This document shows positions 25,599 through 33,958 of a stretch of DNA of 39,122 nucleotides, one piece after another (position 1 is the first letter of the stretch; the number at the start of each line of letters is the position of its first letter). The position numbers and the translations under genes are program-made. The DNA is from Aestuariivita boseongensis (GTDB taxonomy: Bacteria; Pseudomonadota; Alphaproteobacteria; Rhodobacterales; Rhodobacteraceae). The notes beneath the pieces were generated by a model. The model had not been told where the DNA came from, ran no database searches, and saw only the letters and a list, made by a program, of their open reading frames with translations. The stretch lies in NCBI RefSeq assembly GCF_001262635.1, contig NZ_JXYH01000033.1:1-39122 (forward strand), given 5' to 3'.

Positions 25599-26629
25599 CC
25601 CAGCACGACCCGCTTGTAGCGTTGCCCCAGCGAGGTCAGGATTTCATAGCCAATCGTGCCCGCCGCATCGGCCAGGTCGTCCACGGTTTGCTGGTCGTTC
25701 AGAAGGGTCAGCGCGTCTGGCACCTCGTCCAGATCGGTGACATCGACCGTGATCAGGTCCATCGACACGCGCCCCACCACCGCGCAGGGTTTGGTGCCGC
25801 AATAGGCCATGGCGCGCGGCCCCATGGCGCGGATCAGCCCATCGGCATAGCCTGCGGAAACCGTGGCGATCCGGCTGGGGCGCTGGGCGGTCCAGCTGTT
25901 GGCATAGCCCACGGTCTCCCCTGGTTCGACCTCACGCACTTGGATCACCGGGGCCTCCAGCTTGACCACGGCCTGGGCATCTTCGAAAGGCAGGCCGCCA
26001 TAAAGCCCGATGCCGGGGCGCGTCAGGTCGAAATGATAGGCCGCACCCATAAGGATACCGCCCGTGGCTGCCAGCGACCGGGGGGCGTCCACGCCATCGG
26101 TCATCTCGCGGAAGGTCCTGAGTTGCTGGGCATTCATCGGGTGATCGGGTTCATCCGCGCAGGCCAGATGGGACATGATCAGCACGGGCGATTGCTCAAG
26201 CGCGATGTCGCGCAGGGCGACCCATTCGGCCGGCTCCATCCCCAGCCGGTTCATGCCGCTGTCCAGCTGGATGCCGAACGGATGGCCGGGCAGGCTTTCC
26301 ACATGGCGCAGCATCTGATCGACGGAATTCAGCATGGGGGTCAGGTTATGGGCGCGCAGGATATCGGTGTCGCCCGCCATATGGCCGGAAAAGACGCTGA
26401 TCTCGGGGCCCGGACCAAGGGCGGCGCGCACAGCAGCGCCTTCCTCGGCCACGGCCACGAAAAAGCGTCGCGCGCCCGCGCGCGCCAAAGTGCGCGCAAC
26501 CGTGCCGGCGCCCAGGCCATAGCCATCGGCCTTGACCACGGCACCGGTTTCCACCTGCGTGGCCGCATCCAACGCCTGCCAATTGGCCGCCAGAGCCGAA
26601 AGATCTATCGTGAGCTTTGCTGCACCCAT
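25595..26629 (-). CDS. alr: Alanine racemase
   Basis: A 344-residue PLP enzyme that makes D-alanine for peptidoglycan. The PLP lysine is in [10 protein letters not shown], and the second catalytic residue is the Tyr of VSAGYADGL. The SHLACAD and [15 protein letters not shown] segments are also family-typical. The ATG at 26629 is preferred, since the protein starts with the conserved [14 protein letters not shown] pattern there. No good Shine-Dalgarno is visible. It lies 50 bases below the von Willebrand protein gene and overlaps mlaE. Confidence 0.95.
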   Translation of the reverse strand: MGAAKLTIDLSALAANWQALDAATQVETGAVVKADGYGLGAGTVARTLARAGARRFFVAVAEEGAAVRAALGPGPEISVFSGHMAGDTDILRAHNLTPMLNSVDQMLRHVESLPGHPFGIQLDSGMNRLGMEPAEWVALRDIALEQSPVLIMSHLACADEPDHPMNAQQLRTFREMTDGVDAPRSLAATGGILMGAAYHFDLTRPGIGLYGGLPFEDAQAVVKLEAPVIQVREVEPGETVGYANSWTAQRPSRIATVSAGYADGLIRAMGPRAMAYCGTKPCAVVGRVSMDLITVDVTDLDEVPDALTLLNDQQTVDDLADAAGTIGYEILTSLGQRYKRVVLG

Positions 26630-26679
26630 GGCGGGTTCATGCGGTGCCCCGCGGCCAAGGTCAAGCGAAAGCGGACCGG

Positions 26680-27468
26680 TTACGGCAGGTCGAAAAGCGG
26701 ACGGTTCTTTTCCCACAGTTTTTCACCGACCAGACAATCATAGGGCGGCTCAACGCGCATCTGGACGGGGATCACGCGGGCCGGCATCCCCGAGATCTCC
26801 AGCACAAGCTTGCGTTTGACGGCGTCGGCGAATTGCGACCAGTCCAGGACAGGGATCACGAAGGCCCCCGGCCCGCCGATCACGCAGCGGCGGTAATATT
26901 CGTCCAGATCGGGAAGATCCCAGACGCGGCTCATTTCGTCCCGGGTCATCAGGGGCAGGCCATTGATGATAATACCTTTTTCCAGCGCCGCATCGCGCGC
27001 GCGTGTGACCGGGCGGCCCTGATTGTTGGGCCCGTCACCCGACACGTCAATCACCCGGCGCAACCCGTCGAAGCTGTTGGCCTCGATGCTGTCGGTGGCA
27101 TAAAGCAGCGCGCCCGAGATCGACGTGCGCCGCATCCCGTCGCCCGGCCCGGTCGCGATGATATCGGCAACCTCGCGCGCATCTTCGACGCTGTCGATCA
27201 ACGTCCAGGGCACGACCACACGCTGGGCATATTCTCCGGCCCATTCCACGTAAGTCACGGCAATCCGCCCGATCAGCCCGCCATTGATCGCCACCCAGAC
27301 CTCGGCGCTTTCCAGGGCCTCGGCATAACCGCGGCGCTGGATCTCGATCTCGTAGGGCGTCATGGAGCGGGACAGATCCACGGCCAGAAACAGCTCCACA
27401 TCCACTTCGGTGCGCTCCTGTGCCATGGCGGCAAGGGGAAGAAGACAAAACAGAACAATCCAGCGCAT
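26680..27468 (-). CDS. Secreted DUF1194 (von Willebrand A-like) protein
   Basis: A 262-residue protein with an N-terminal signal peptide ([17 protein letters not shown]). A von Willebrand factor A-like domain follows, starting [13 protein letters not shown], whose DLSRS matches the metal-binding MIDAS pattern DxSxS. The segment [10 protein letters not shown] is also typical of DUF1194. It is probably periplasmic. The function of the family is not known. The ATG at 27468 gives a clean signal peptide and is preferred over an upstream ATG 12 codons earlier. A variant B repeat separates it from dnaB. Confidence 0.85.
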   Translation of the reverse strand: MRWIVLFCLLPLAAMAQERTEVDVELFLAVDLSRSMTPYEIEIQRRGYAEALESAEVWVAINGGLIGRIAVTYVEWAGEYAQRVVVPWTLIDSVEDAREVADIIATGPGDGMRRTSISGALLYATDSIEANSFDGLRRVIDVSGDGPNNQGRPVTRARDAALEKGIIINGLPLMTRDEMSRVWDLPDLDEYYRRCVIGGPGAFVIPVLDWSQFADAVKRKLVLEISGMPARVIPVQMRVEPPYDCLVGEKLWEKNRPLFDLP

Positions 27469-27540
27469 GCACACAGATTGGCGGGACGATGCAGCGCTGT
27501 CCATTCACAACCGGGTCAGGCGGTGACACTTTGCAATGTG

Positions 27541-27567
27541 CTGCTTCTTTCTGGCCAAAAATACCCA
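27541..27567 (-). repeat. Dispersed intergenic repeat, variant B copy 3
   Basis: On the minus strand it reads GGGTATTTTTGGCCAGAAAG and on into AAGCAG. It lies about 45 bases downstream of the dnaB stop at 27612 and 73 bases before the next start. Its orientation relative to the upstream gene matches the copies at 10621 and 17072. Confidence 0.7.
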
Positions 27568-27611
27568 AATTCACCGCGTGCCGAAGGCGCAACGGCGCAG
27601 GAATGGGGGGA

Positions 27612-29108
27612 TTAGAAACCCTGATCTTCGCCCTGCTGCCAGGGTTTGATAAGATTGCCGAAGCGCGTAAAGCGGCCCTCGAAACTCAGCTCCACCGTAC
27701 CGATGGGGCCGTGGCGCTGCTTGCCAATGATAACTTCGGCTTTGCCATGGAGGCGTTCCATCCGTTCCTGCCAGGCGGCCATTTCCTCCAGCCGGTCGTC
27801 AGAGGGTTTCTCGCGTTCCGCATAATACTCCTCGCGGAAGACGAACATCACCACATCCGCATCCTGTTCGATCGAGCCCGATTCCCGCAGATCCGACAGC
27901 TGCGGGCGCTTGTCCTCGCGGCTTTCCACCTGGCGCGAAAGCTGGGAAAGCGCGATCACTGGGATATCCAGCTCCTTGGCGATGGCTTTCAGGCCCTGGG
28001 TGATCTCGGACACCTCGTTCACCCGACTGTCCTTGGCCGAGGCCGGGCGGACCAGCTGAAGATAATCGACGATCAAAACGTCCAACCCGTGGGTGCGCTT
28101 CAACCTGCGGGCACGGGCCGCCAACTGGCTGATGGGCAGCGCGGGCGTGTCATCGATGTAAAGCGGGCAGGCTTCCAGGGCCTTGGCCGCTTCGACGAAA
28201 CGGCGGAATTCGGCCTCGGTCATATCGCCGCGACGGATCTGTTCGGATGGCACTTCGGATGCTTCTGACAGGATCCGCGCGGCGAGCTGCTCGGCACTCA
28301 TCTCAAGCGAATAAAATCCCACGACACCGCCATCCACAGCCCCTTCGGAGCCGTCCGGGGTCAGCCCCCGTTTATAGGCCTTGGCGATGTTGAAGGCGAT
28401 ATTGGTGGCAAGCGAGGTTTTCCCCATCGATGGACGCCCCGCAAGGATCAGAAGGTCCGAGCGATGCAAACCGCCCAGTTTCTTGTCCATATCGATCAGG
28501 CCGGTGGAGATCCCCGCCAGGCCGCCTTCGCGTTGATAGGCGGCGTTGGCAACATTAACAGCGTCCGTTACGGCCTTGAGAAAGCTTTGAAACCCGCTTT
28601 CTGTCTGACCCTGTTCGGACAGTTTGTAAAGCTTCTGTTCGGCCTCGACGATCTGTTCCTTGGGTTCGGAACTGATATCGACCCGCTTGGCGCGGTCGGC
28701 GATGTCCTGGCCCAGATTGATCAGCTCCCGCCGAATGGCGAAGTCATAGATCATCTGCGCGTAATCACGCACCGCAAAGGCGCTGATGGCCGCTCCGGCA
28801 AGGCGGGCCAGATAGGCTGGCCCGCCCACTTCTTTCAGTCCCTCGTCGTCTTCCAGAAAGGCCTTCAACGTGACCGGAGAGGCCAGCGCATTCTTGGCGA
28901 TGCGATTGGCCGCGATCTCGTAGATGCGGGCGTGAAGCGGGTCATAGAAATGCTGCGGCCCGATGATCGAGGCCACGCGATCATAGATGTCGTTGTTGGT
29001 GAGAATCGCGCCCAGCAGCTGCTGTTCGGCCTCGATCGAGTGGGGCAGACTTTCGGCTTCCCCCTCGGCCTGAAGCCGTGCTGCATCGATATTCGCGATC
29101 TCGTTCAT
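27612..29108 (-). CDS. dnaB: Replicative DNA helicase
   Basis: A 498-residue hexameric helicase that unwinds DNA at the replication fork. The N-terminal DnaB domain is followed by a RecA-like domain with Walker A AGRPSMGKTS. The motif FYSLEMSAEQLAARIL comes next, and Walker B is LIVDYLQLV. The gene is uninterrupted, with no intein. The start is ATG at 29108. The 196 bases upstream hold a DnaA-box-like sequence. It heads the long minus-strand run that continues to the NlpD-like gene. Confidence 0.97.
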   Translation of the reverse strand: MNEIANIDAARLQAEGEAESLPHSIEAEQQLLGAILTNNDIYDRVASIIGPQHFYDPLHARIYEIAANRIAKNALASPVTLKAFLEDDEGLKEVGGPAYLARLAGAAISAFAVRDYAQMIYDFAIRRELINLGQDIADRAKRVDISSEPKEQIVEAEQKLYKLSEQGQTESGFQSFLKAVTDAVNVANAAYQREGGLAGISTGLIDMDKKLGGLHRSDLLILAGRPSMGKTSLATNIAFNIAKAYKRGLTPDGSEGAVDGGVVGFYSLEMSAEQLAARILSEASEVPSEQIRRGDMTEAEFRRFVEAAKALEACPLYIDDTPALPISQLAARARRLKRTHGLDVLIVDYLQLVRPASAKDSRVNEVSEITQGLKAIAKELDIPVIALSQLSRQVESREDKRPQLSDLRESGSIEQDADVVMFVFREEYYAEREKPSDDRLEEMAAWQERMERLHGKAEVIIGKQRHGPIGTVELSFEGRFTRFGNLIKPWQQGEDQGF

Positions 29109-29180
29109 CTATGCCCCCCGACATCTCCCTGAGGCTGGCTGGTAACGCGGCGGATGGGTTCAAGGCAAATTGTATGTTTC

Positions 29181-29189
29181 TGTGGATAG
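29181..29189 (-). promoter_or_regulatory. DnaA-box-like site upstream of dnaB
   Basis: TGTGGATAG (plus strand), read on the minus strand as CTATCCACA, differs from the DnaA-box consensus TTATCCACA only in its first base. It lies about 75 bases upstream of the dnaB start. A single near-match occurs often by chance, so this is suggestive only. Confidence 0.3.
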
Positions 29190-29304
29190 AGTGTGGGTGA
29201 CTCTCTGTCCCACATCATCTGGCCATCGCCATGCCGCCAATACCCAGATATCGTGGCAGGCCATAACCAGCCTGTCAAACCGGATTGACGCGGATTTTCC
29301 GGCT

Positions 29305-29985
29305 TCAGCCTTTTTTATGGGCATCCTGCCAGGCGCGGGGCGCGTTCAGGAAGGCTTCGACCTCGGTCAGGGTGGTGTCGGTGAAGGCGCCTGATTCTTT
29401 CGCGGCCTCCAGCACGTCCCACCAGGTGCAGAGGTGGTGGAGCGTGACGCCGTGGGCGCCCAATTTCGCCTCGGTATCGGGGAAGATGCCGTAATAGAAG
29501 ATCACGGCCGTATGGGCGCAAGTGGCCCCCGTTTCGCGGATCGCGTCCACGAAGGACAGTTTCGATCCACCATCTGTGGTCAGATCCTCGACCAGAAGCA
29601 CGCGTTGGCCTTCCGTCATCACGCCTTCGATACGCGCATTGCGGCCATAGCCTTTGGGTTTCTTGCGCACATAGGTCATCGGCAGGCCCATCCGTTCGGC
29701 CACCAGCGCACCGAATGGGATGCCCGCGGTTTCCCCGCCCGCGACATTGTCAAAGGCCTCAAAGCCTGCGTTGCGCATCACGGTGACGGTCAGGAAATCC
29801 ATCAGGGTCGACCGGATACGCGGGAAGGAGATCAGCTTGCGGCAGTCGATATAGGTCGGGCTTGGCAGGCCGGAGGCCAGCGTGAACGGCTCATCCGCGT
29901 TCAGGTGCACCGCTTCGATTTCCAGCAGCATCCGGGCGGTGAGGCGGGCGATTTCTTCGGCAGTGGGGTACGAGGTGGGGATCAT
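29305..29985 (-). CDS. pyrE: Orotate phosphoribosyltransferase
   Basis: A 226-residue enzyme that joins orotate to PRPP in pyrimidine synthesis. The PRPP-binding motif is [13 protein letters not shown], and the segment [15 protein letters not shown] matches the flexible loop of the family. The start is taken as the ATG at 29985. A TTG eight codons upstream is possible but less likely. It lies 58 bases below pyrC on the same strand and is probably co-transcribed, giving two consecutive pathway neighbours. The 3' side up to dnaB (29109-29304) holds no gene. Confidence 0.96.
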   Translation of the reverse strand: MIPTSYPTAEEIARLTARMLLEIEAVHLNADEPFTLASGLPSPTYIDCRKLISFPRIRSTLMDFLTVTVMRNAGFEAFDNVAGGETAGIPFGALVAERMGLPMTYVRKKPKGYGRNARIEGVMTEGQRVLLVEDLTTDGGSKLSFVDAIRETGATCAHTAVIFYYGIFPDTEAKLGAHGVTLHHLCTWWDVLEAAKESGAFTDTTLTEVEAFLNAPRAWQDAHKKG

Positions 29986-30022
29986 TTTGCGAGGTCTTTC
30001 TTGGGGCAAATGGCAGTGTGCC

Positions 30023-30043
30023 GTATTTGGAAAGAGAAGAAGA
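30023..30043 (-). repeat. Dispersed repeat, variant A copy 4 (core only)
   Basis: On the minus strand the core TCTTCTTCTCTTTCCAAATA begins immediately after the pyrC stop codon, as in the copy after the MoxR-type ATPase. The hairpin part is missing here. The common placement directly after a TGA is notable. Confidence 0.7.
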
Positions 30044-31081
30044 TCAGGTCACGCGCCAATGCAGCGGCATTTTGGGGTCGAAGACGGTCACGGGGCCATC
30101 GCCAGTGTCGAGCTTTTCCGGATAGGTGACGGGATCGCCCTTGGTGAGGGTGATGGTGTCTTCGTTCACCGGCAGGCCATAGAAACGGGGCCCATTGAGA
30201 GAGGTGAAGGCCTCAAGCCTGCCCAGGGCGTCTTCCTGCTCGAACACCTCGGCCAGGATCGAGAGCGTGTTGGTGGCGGTAAAGCAGCCCGCGCAACCGC
30301 AGGCATGTTCTTTCAGCGCATCCACATGGGGCGCACTGTCGGTGCCCAGGAAATAGGTAGGATCGCCCGAGGTGGCCGCCTTGCGCAGGGCAAGGCGGTG
30401 TTCCTCGCGTTTGGCGACCGGCAGGCAGTAGTAATGGGGCTTGATGCCGCCCACCAGAATGTCATTGCGGTTGATGACCAGATGGTGGGTGGTGATCGTC
30501 GCGCCCAGATCATCGCCGCCGGAGGCCGCGTATTCCACCCCGTCTTGCGTGGTTATATGTTCCATGACCACACGCAGGCCCGGTGTTTTGCGCCGGATCG
30601 GGTCCAGCACGCGGTCGATGAAGACGGCTTCGCGGTCGAAGATGTCGATATCGTTGTCGGTGACTTCGCCATGGACGCAAAGGGGCAGGCCAATCTCGGC
30701 CATCCGTTCCAGCACCCCACGCACCTTGTCGAAATCGCGCACGCCGGAGGCAGAGTTTGTCGTGGCACCTGCGGGGTAGAGTTTCACCGCCTTCACCAGA
30801 CCGCTGGCATGGGCGGCGGCCACGTCATCGGCATCGGTGTCTTCGGTCAGATAGAGCGTCATCAGCGGCTCGAAGCTCATGCCGTCGGGCAGGGCGGCCA
30901 TGATCCGGTCGCGGTATGCGGCTGCATCGCTGCTTTTGACCACCGGGGGCACCAGATTGGGCATGATGATCGCACGCGCAAAATGGCGGGCGGTTTCTGG
31001 CAGAACACCTTTCAGCATTGCGCCATCGCGCAGATGCAGGTGCCAGTCGTCGGGGCGGCGAAGCGTGAGGGTCGTGGACAT
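30044..31081 (-). CDS. pyrC: Dihydroorotase (class II)
   Basis: A 345-residue zinc amidohydrolase that cyclises carbamoyl aspartate in pyrimidine synthesis. The metal-binding HLHLRDG motif is near residue 14-20. Later family segments are HGEVTD and EHITTQDGV, and LGTDSAPH contains the catalytic aspartate. The length is that of the class II, E. coli-like homodimeric enzyme. It is followed by pyrE. Its stop codon is the first part of a variant A repeat. Confidence 0.96.
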   Translation of the reverse strand: MSTTLTLRRPDDWHLHLRDGAMLKGVLPETARHFARAIIMPNLVPPVVKSSDAAAYRDRIMAALPDGMSFEPLMTLYLTEDTDADDVAAAHASGLVKAVKLYPAGATTNSASGVRDFDKVRGVLERMAEIGLPLCVHGEVTDNDIDIFDREAVFIDRVLDPIRRKTPGLRVVMEHITTQDGVEYAASGGDDLGATITTHHLVINRNDILVGGIKPHYYCLPVAKREEHRLALRKAATSGDPTYFLGTDSAPHVDALKEHACGCAGCFTATNTLSILAEVFEQEDALGRLEAFTSLNGPRFYGLPVNEDTITLTKGDPVTYPEKLDTGDGPVTVFDPKMPLHWRVT

Positions 31082-31129
31082 GCGCCCCCGCTAGCACAGG
31101 AGCGGTGAGGGGGGAAGATGGCGCGTGGC

Positions 31130-32089
31130 CTATTCGCTGTCGTCCTTTTGCCTTTCGGCCCGGGCAGCGGCGTTGTTTTCCAGTTGGTTCAGACGATGGC
31201 GGAACCGCGGGGCGGCCATGCGAGACAGTACATGTTTGCACAAGATCATGTTCAGCTCGTCGCGATTGGTGGTGTTGAGATGGCCCATGATGTTGCGCAG
31301 ATAGGCCCGGTTGTCGCGTCGCGCGCGATACATCTTGTAAAAGCTGTGCTCGGTCAGTTTGCCCTGACCGGCCTGTGCGATCAGGCGATAGATGATCTGC
31401 ATCTGAATCAGGCTGGTCTGCAGAGCGCCGCCCATAAGCGGCAGGCGCAGCCGGGTGACATTCTTGCGCCGGAAGAGGGCGGCATGCATTGCGTCAAGCT
31501 GCTGGTAGGGATCGTACAGCACATAGGCCTGCGCCGCCGCATCCAGCATGTCGGGCGCATAACCATAGCGATCGGTGAAGGAGATGCGGCGCATCTCGAT
31601 AAAGCGGTCGTCCCATTCGGTCATGCGCGGGTCAAGCGTGGCCTGGGGCTGGATCGCGATCACGGTTGATCCGGGGGCCGCGACGGAAAAGGCGGCGGCC
31701 GCATAGCCGCAGGGACCCGCGCCATAGAAGACGACATTGTCGAAGCCTTCGAAGAAACCGTCATCGATCAGCCGGTCAAAAAACCCATAGATCATCGGAT
31801 CGCGGAACCATGTATCGCCATCCGAGATCACGCATAAATGCGACCAGCCAAGCGCGCGGATCAGGTCAAAACCCAAGGGCTGCGCGTTTTCCGACAGGGT
31901 GCGGATGCCGTCGACCGTCTCGAATGTGACGAGGAGGGTATTTTTCTCTTCAACGAAGGTCGCGAAATGACGATCGCCCAAGGGCTGGAACATGCCGCAT
32001 TCTTCGGCGACGCGGGCCAATGCCTCTTTCCACGGGCCTTTCTCCAGCCCGGCGAGGGATTGATCCATGATATTCGGCACGTCCTGCAT
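31130..32089 (-). CDS. Alpha/beta-hydrolase-like protein of a glycan cluster
   Basis: A 319-residue soluble protein. I recall relatives in Rhodobacterales labelled phosphoadenosine phosphosulfate reductase, but no such motif is visible. The segment FYGAGPCGYAAAAFSVAAPG (residues 121-140) looks like the nucleophile elbow of alpha/beta hydrolases, normally GxSxGG. Here Gly-125 stands where Ser would be, with Cys-127 nearby. A classical hydrolase is therefore doubtful. The first 120 residues contain LLVTFETVDG and VISDGDTWF. GAGGAC precedes the ATG by about 7 bases. It lies 116 bases below a glycosyltransferase and 48 above pyrC, so its link to the cluster is inferred from position. Confidence 0.75.
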   Translation of the reverse strand: MQDVPNIMDQSLAGLEKGPWKEALARVAEECGMFQPLGDRHFATFVEEKNTLLVTFETVDGIRTLSENAQPLGFDLIRALGWSHLCVISDGDTWFRDPMIYGFFDRLIDDGFFEGFDNVVFYGAGPCGYAAAAFSVAAPGSTVIAIQPQATLDPRMTEWDDRFIEMRRISFTDRYGYAPDMLDAAAQAYVLYDPYQQLDAMHAALFRRKNVTRLRLPLMGGALQTSLIQMQIIYRLIAQAGQGKLTEHSFYKMYRARRDNRAYLRNIMGHLNTTNRDELNMILCKHVLSRMAAPRFRHRLNQLENNAAARAERQKDDSE

Positions 32090-32107
32090 GCGATCGTCCT
32101 CAATGCG

Positions 32108-32128
32108 CCGGGCCTTTGGACGGCCCGG
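32108..32128. other. 7-bp hairpin in the leader of the hydrolase-like gene
   Basis: CCGGGCC (32108-32114) pairs with GGCCCGG (32122-32128) around a 7-base loop, 19 bases before the ATG at 32089. It could end transcription from the glycosyltransferase operon or influence translation of the next gene. No U-run follows on the minus strand. Confidence 0.45.
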
Positions 32129-32205
32129 TCGTTTGAGATCGGACTAATCAGGTTTTGAGGCGAAATTGAGAAAATCTCAGGTCCCTTTGGTGCCCATTTG
32201 CTCAG

Positions 32206-33249
32206 CTAGTCGCGGGCGCGGCCCTGATTTGCAAAACGCATGAGAAGCCGCGCGGTGGCAGGCGCAATGGGCCGCGAGGGGGGCGTCATCATCAGCCGGG
32301 CAAACAGGGCGCGGAAGGGTTCGTCCAGCAGCAATTCCTCAAAACGCTGCTTCCGCCAGGTGACGGCCGCGTCGTGAAGCCGACCCAGCTGCGCATCGGC
32401 CTTCAGGCTGTTCATGACCGGGTGGCTGCGCGGGGCCATGGCCTGGATGGTGGTGTCGGTGTCGGTGTTGAAATTCCGTTCCACCCAATAGTCGACATCC
32501 AGCATGTGATCGGAATGCACAGCGCGCCCGCGATCGGCTTTCAGGACGAAATTCTCCATCGATCCAAGGGCATAGTGGTTCAGTTGCACCAGCGCATGGT
32601 TGGATTGCCCGTAATTCGAGAAGATGCGGCGGGTTTTGAACTGCTCGTCCAGCTCGCGCCCTTCGCCATCGAACCACCGGGCGGTGTTCAGCCGTGCCTC
32701 ATCTGGGTCGCGGGGGCGGTGGACGCCCAGTTTCCGATAGGTGCCGTCATTGCGGTAAAGCGTCTTGAACATGGCCGAGCGCCACGGCCAGGGCATATCA
32801 AGCGGGGCGGCCTTGATGAACGTATCGGTCACGGGCCGGTCGGTAAATCGCACCTGATCGGCATTGCCGAAAAGCCGCCAGGTCAGGGTGATGGCCGTCG
32901 CCTCGGGCAGGGCGTCCAGCAGGGCGGGCAGGGTGCGGTCGCCCACGTGGATATTCACGAACTCGTCGATATCCAGCGGCAGGATCCAGTCCGCCTGTTT
33001 CACCACATCCAGCTTCTGCGCCATCTTCAGCGCGGTGAACTGGATGCCGCGCTGGTCATAGGGCCCGTCATTGCGGATATGGGTCAGCCAGCCCATCTCC
33101 TCCAGCCGGTCCAGCATCACATCGGTGCCATCCTGGCAATCATTTGAAAAGACAAGGAAATCCGTAAAGCCGCTGACCCGGTGATGGGCCAGCCATTCCA
33201 GCAGATACGCACCTTCATTGCGCAGGGTGAGAACCGCCAGCGCCTTCAC
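32206..33249 (-). CDS. Glycosyltransferase (PF13704-like), cluster copy 1
   Basis: A 347-residue GT-A-fold-like glycosyltransferase. The N terminus LAVLTLRNEGAYLLEWLAHH and FSNDCQDGTD mark the donor-binding half. The acidic metal motif is DIDEF (residues 93-97), and LNHYALGS plus KADRGRAV lie near residue 245. These same marks recur in the two other transferases of the cluster, so they are paralogues. The GTG start at 33249 overlaps the FkbM stop (GTGA), so translation is coupled. The upstream open frame is not coding. Sugar and acceptor are unknown. Confidence 0.84.
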   Translation of the reverse strand: MKALAVLTLRNEGAYLLEWLAHHRVSGFTDFLVFSNDCQDGTDVMLDRLEEMGWLTHIRNDGPYDQRGIQFTALKMAQKLDVVKQADWILPLDIDEFVNIHVGDRTLPALLDALPEATAITLTWRLFGNADQVRFTDRPVTDTFIKAAPLDMPWPWRSAMFKTLYRNDGTYRKLGVHRPRDPDEARLNTARWFDGEGRELDEQFKTRRIFSNYGQSNHALVQLNHYALGSMENFVLKADRGRAVHSDHMLDVDYWVERNFNTDTDTTIQAMAPRSHPVMNSLKADAQLGRLHDAAVTWRKQRFEELLLDEPFRALFARLMMTPPSRPIAPATARLLMRFANQGRARD

Positions 33250-33956
33250 GTGACGTGCCAATCCCGGCGGAAACAAACCACCTTCTTGTTGGAAAAGCGC
33301 GGGTAATAGGCCAGCCCCGCATTGATGAAGGCCTGAAAGACAGCGTTGACGCCCTCTGGACCGATCCATTGCGGATGCAGTTCAAGGATGGCGCATCGCA
33401 GGCCGTCCAGTGGCAGTTGCGGGATCAGATGCGCCTCTGCCCCTTCGATATCGCAGATCAGCACGCTGGGCTGGATGCGCTTGAATTCGGATTTGGCGTT
33501 GCGCACTTCGATCCGCGCGGTTTCTACGGGCGGATTGCCTTCCATCTCTTCCATGGACGATGACAGGATGTTTTTGCGGATATAGAAATCCACCTCTCCC
33601 TTGCGGGGTCCCAGAAGGGCGTTGTTGATTTCCACATGCGTGCAGTCATTGGCCAGATGCACCGCGCGGATATAGGGGATCAGCCGGGGATTGCCCTCGT
33701 AAGTGTGAACGGCCTTTGCCCCGCATTTGGTGGCGGCCAGCGTGGACATGAAGCCGATGCCGCCGCCCAGTTCGATCACGGTGTCATCGGGTTTGACGTT
33801 TCTGAGCACGCATTCGGCCTCTTTCGCCTCGTACCCGCCATCGCGCAGGCTGGCCCGGATCCGTCCGCCCATGATTTCCGGCACTTTTGGGAATTTCATG
33901 CCCCGGCTGATGACATAGGGGTTTTTCGGATTTACGCTTTGGGCGATCTCCAGCAT
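33246..33956 (-). CDS. FkbM-family methyltransferase
   Basis: A 236-residue SAM-dependent methyltransferase. The SAM motif is VIELGGGIGFMSTLAA (residues 60-75), the acidic ribose-binding residue is in HTYEGNP, and the closing part VLICDIEGAEAHLI is characteristic of FkbM proteins. FkbM enzymes O-methylate natural products and sugars. In this cluster the likely target is a sugar hydroxyl, by inference. The ATG at 33956 has GGAGAG 6 bases upstream, overlapping the end of the fused transferase gene. The TTG at 33962 is the weaker alternative. Confidence 0.88.
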   Translation of the reverse strand: MLEIAQSVNPKNPYVISRGMKFPKVPEIMGGRIRASLRDGGYEAKEAECVLRNVKPDDTVIELGGGIGFMSTLAATKCGAKAVHTYEGNPRLIPYIRAVHLANDCTHVEINNALLGPRKGEVDFYIRKNILSSSMEEMEGNPPVETARIEVRNAKSEFKRIQPSVLICDIEGAEAHLIPQLPLDGLRCAILELHPQWIGPEGVNAVFQAFINAGLAYYPRFSNKKVVCFRRDWHVT

Positions 33957-33958
33957 CG

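Noticed and set aside
25622-26743. A 373-codon plus-strand frame opposite alr
   Set aside because: A mirror of the alanine racemase codon pattern, with no domain or ribosome-binding site.
32167-32179. Small TGAGA-AAA-TCTCA dyad downstream of the glycosyltransferase
   Set aside because: The stem is only 5 bp and A/T-rich, and such short dyads are expected by chance. It is mentioned in case it pairs with the nearby hairpin.
33250-33369. A 40-codon N-terminal extension of the cluster glycosyltransferase
   Set aside because: It would overlap the FkbM coding region. The GTG at 33249 overlaps the FkbM stop and starts at the expected point of the fold.
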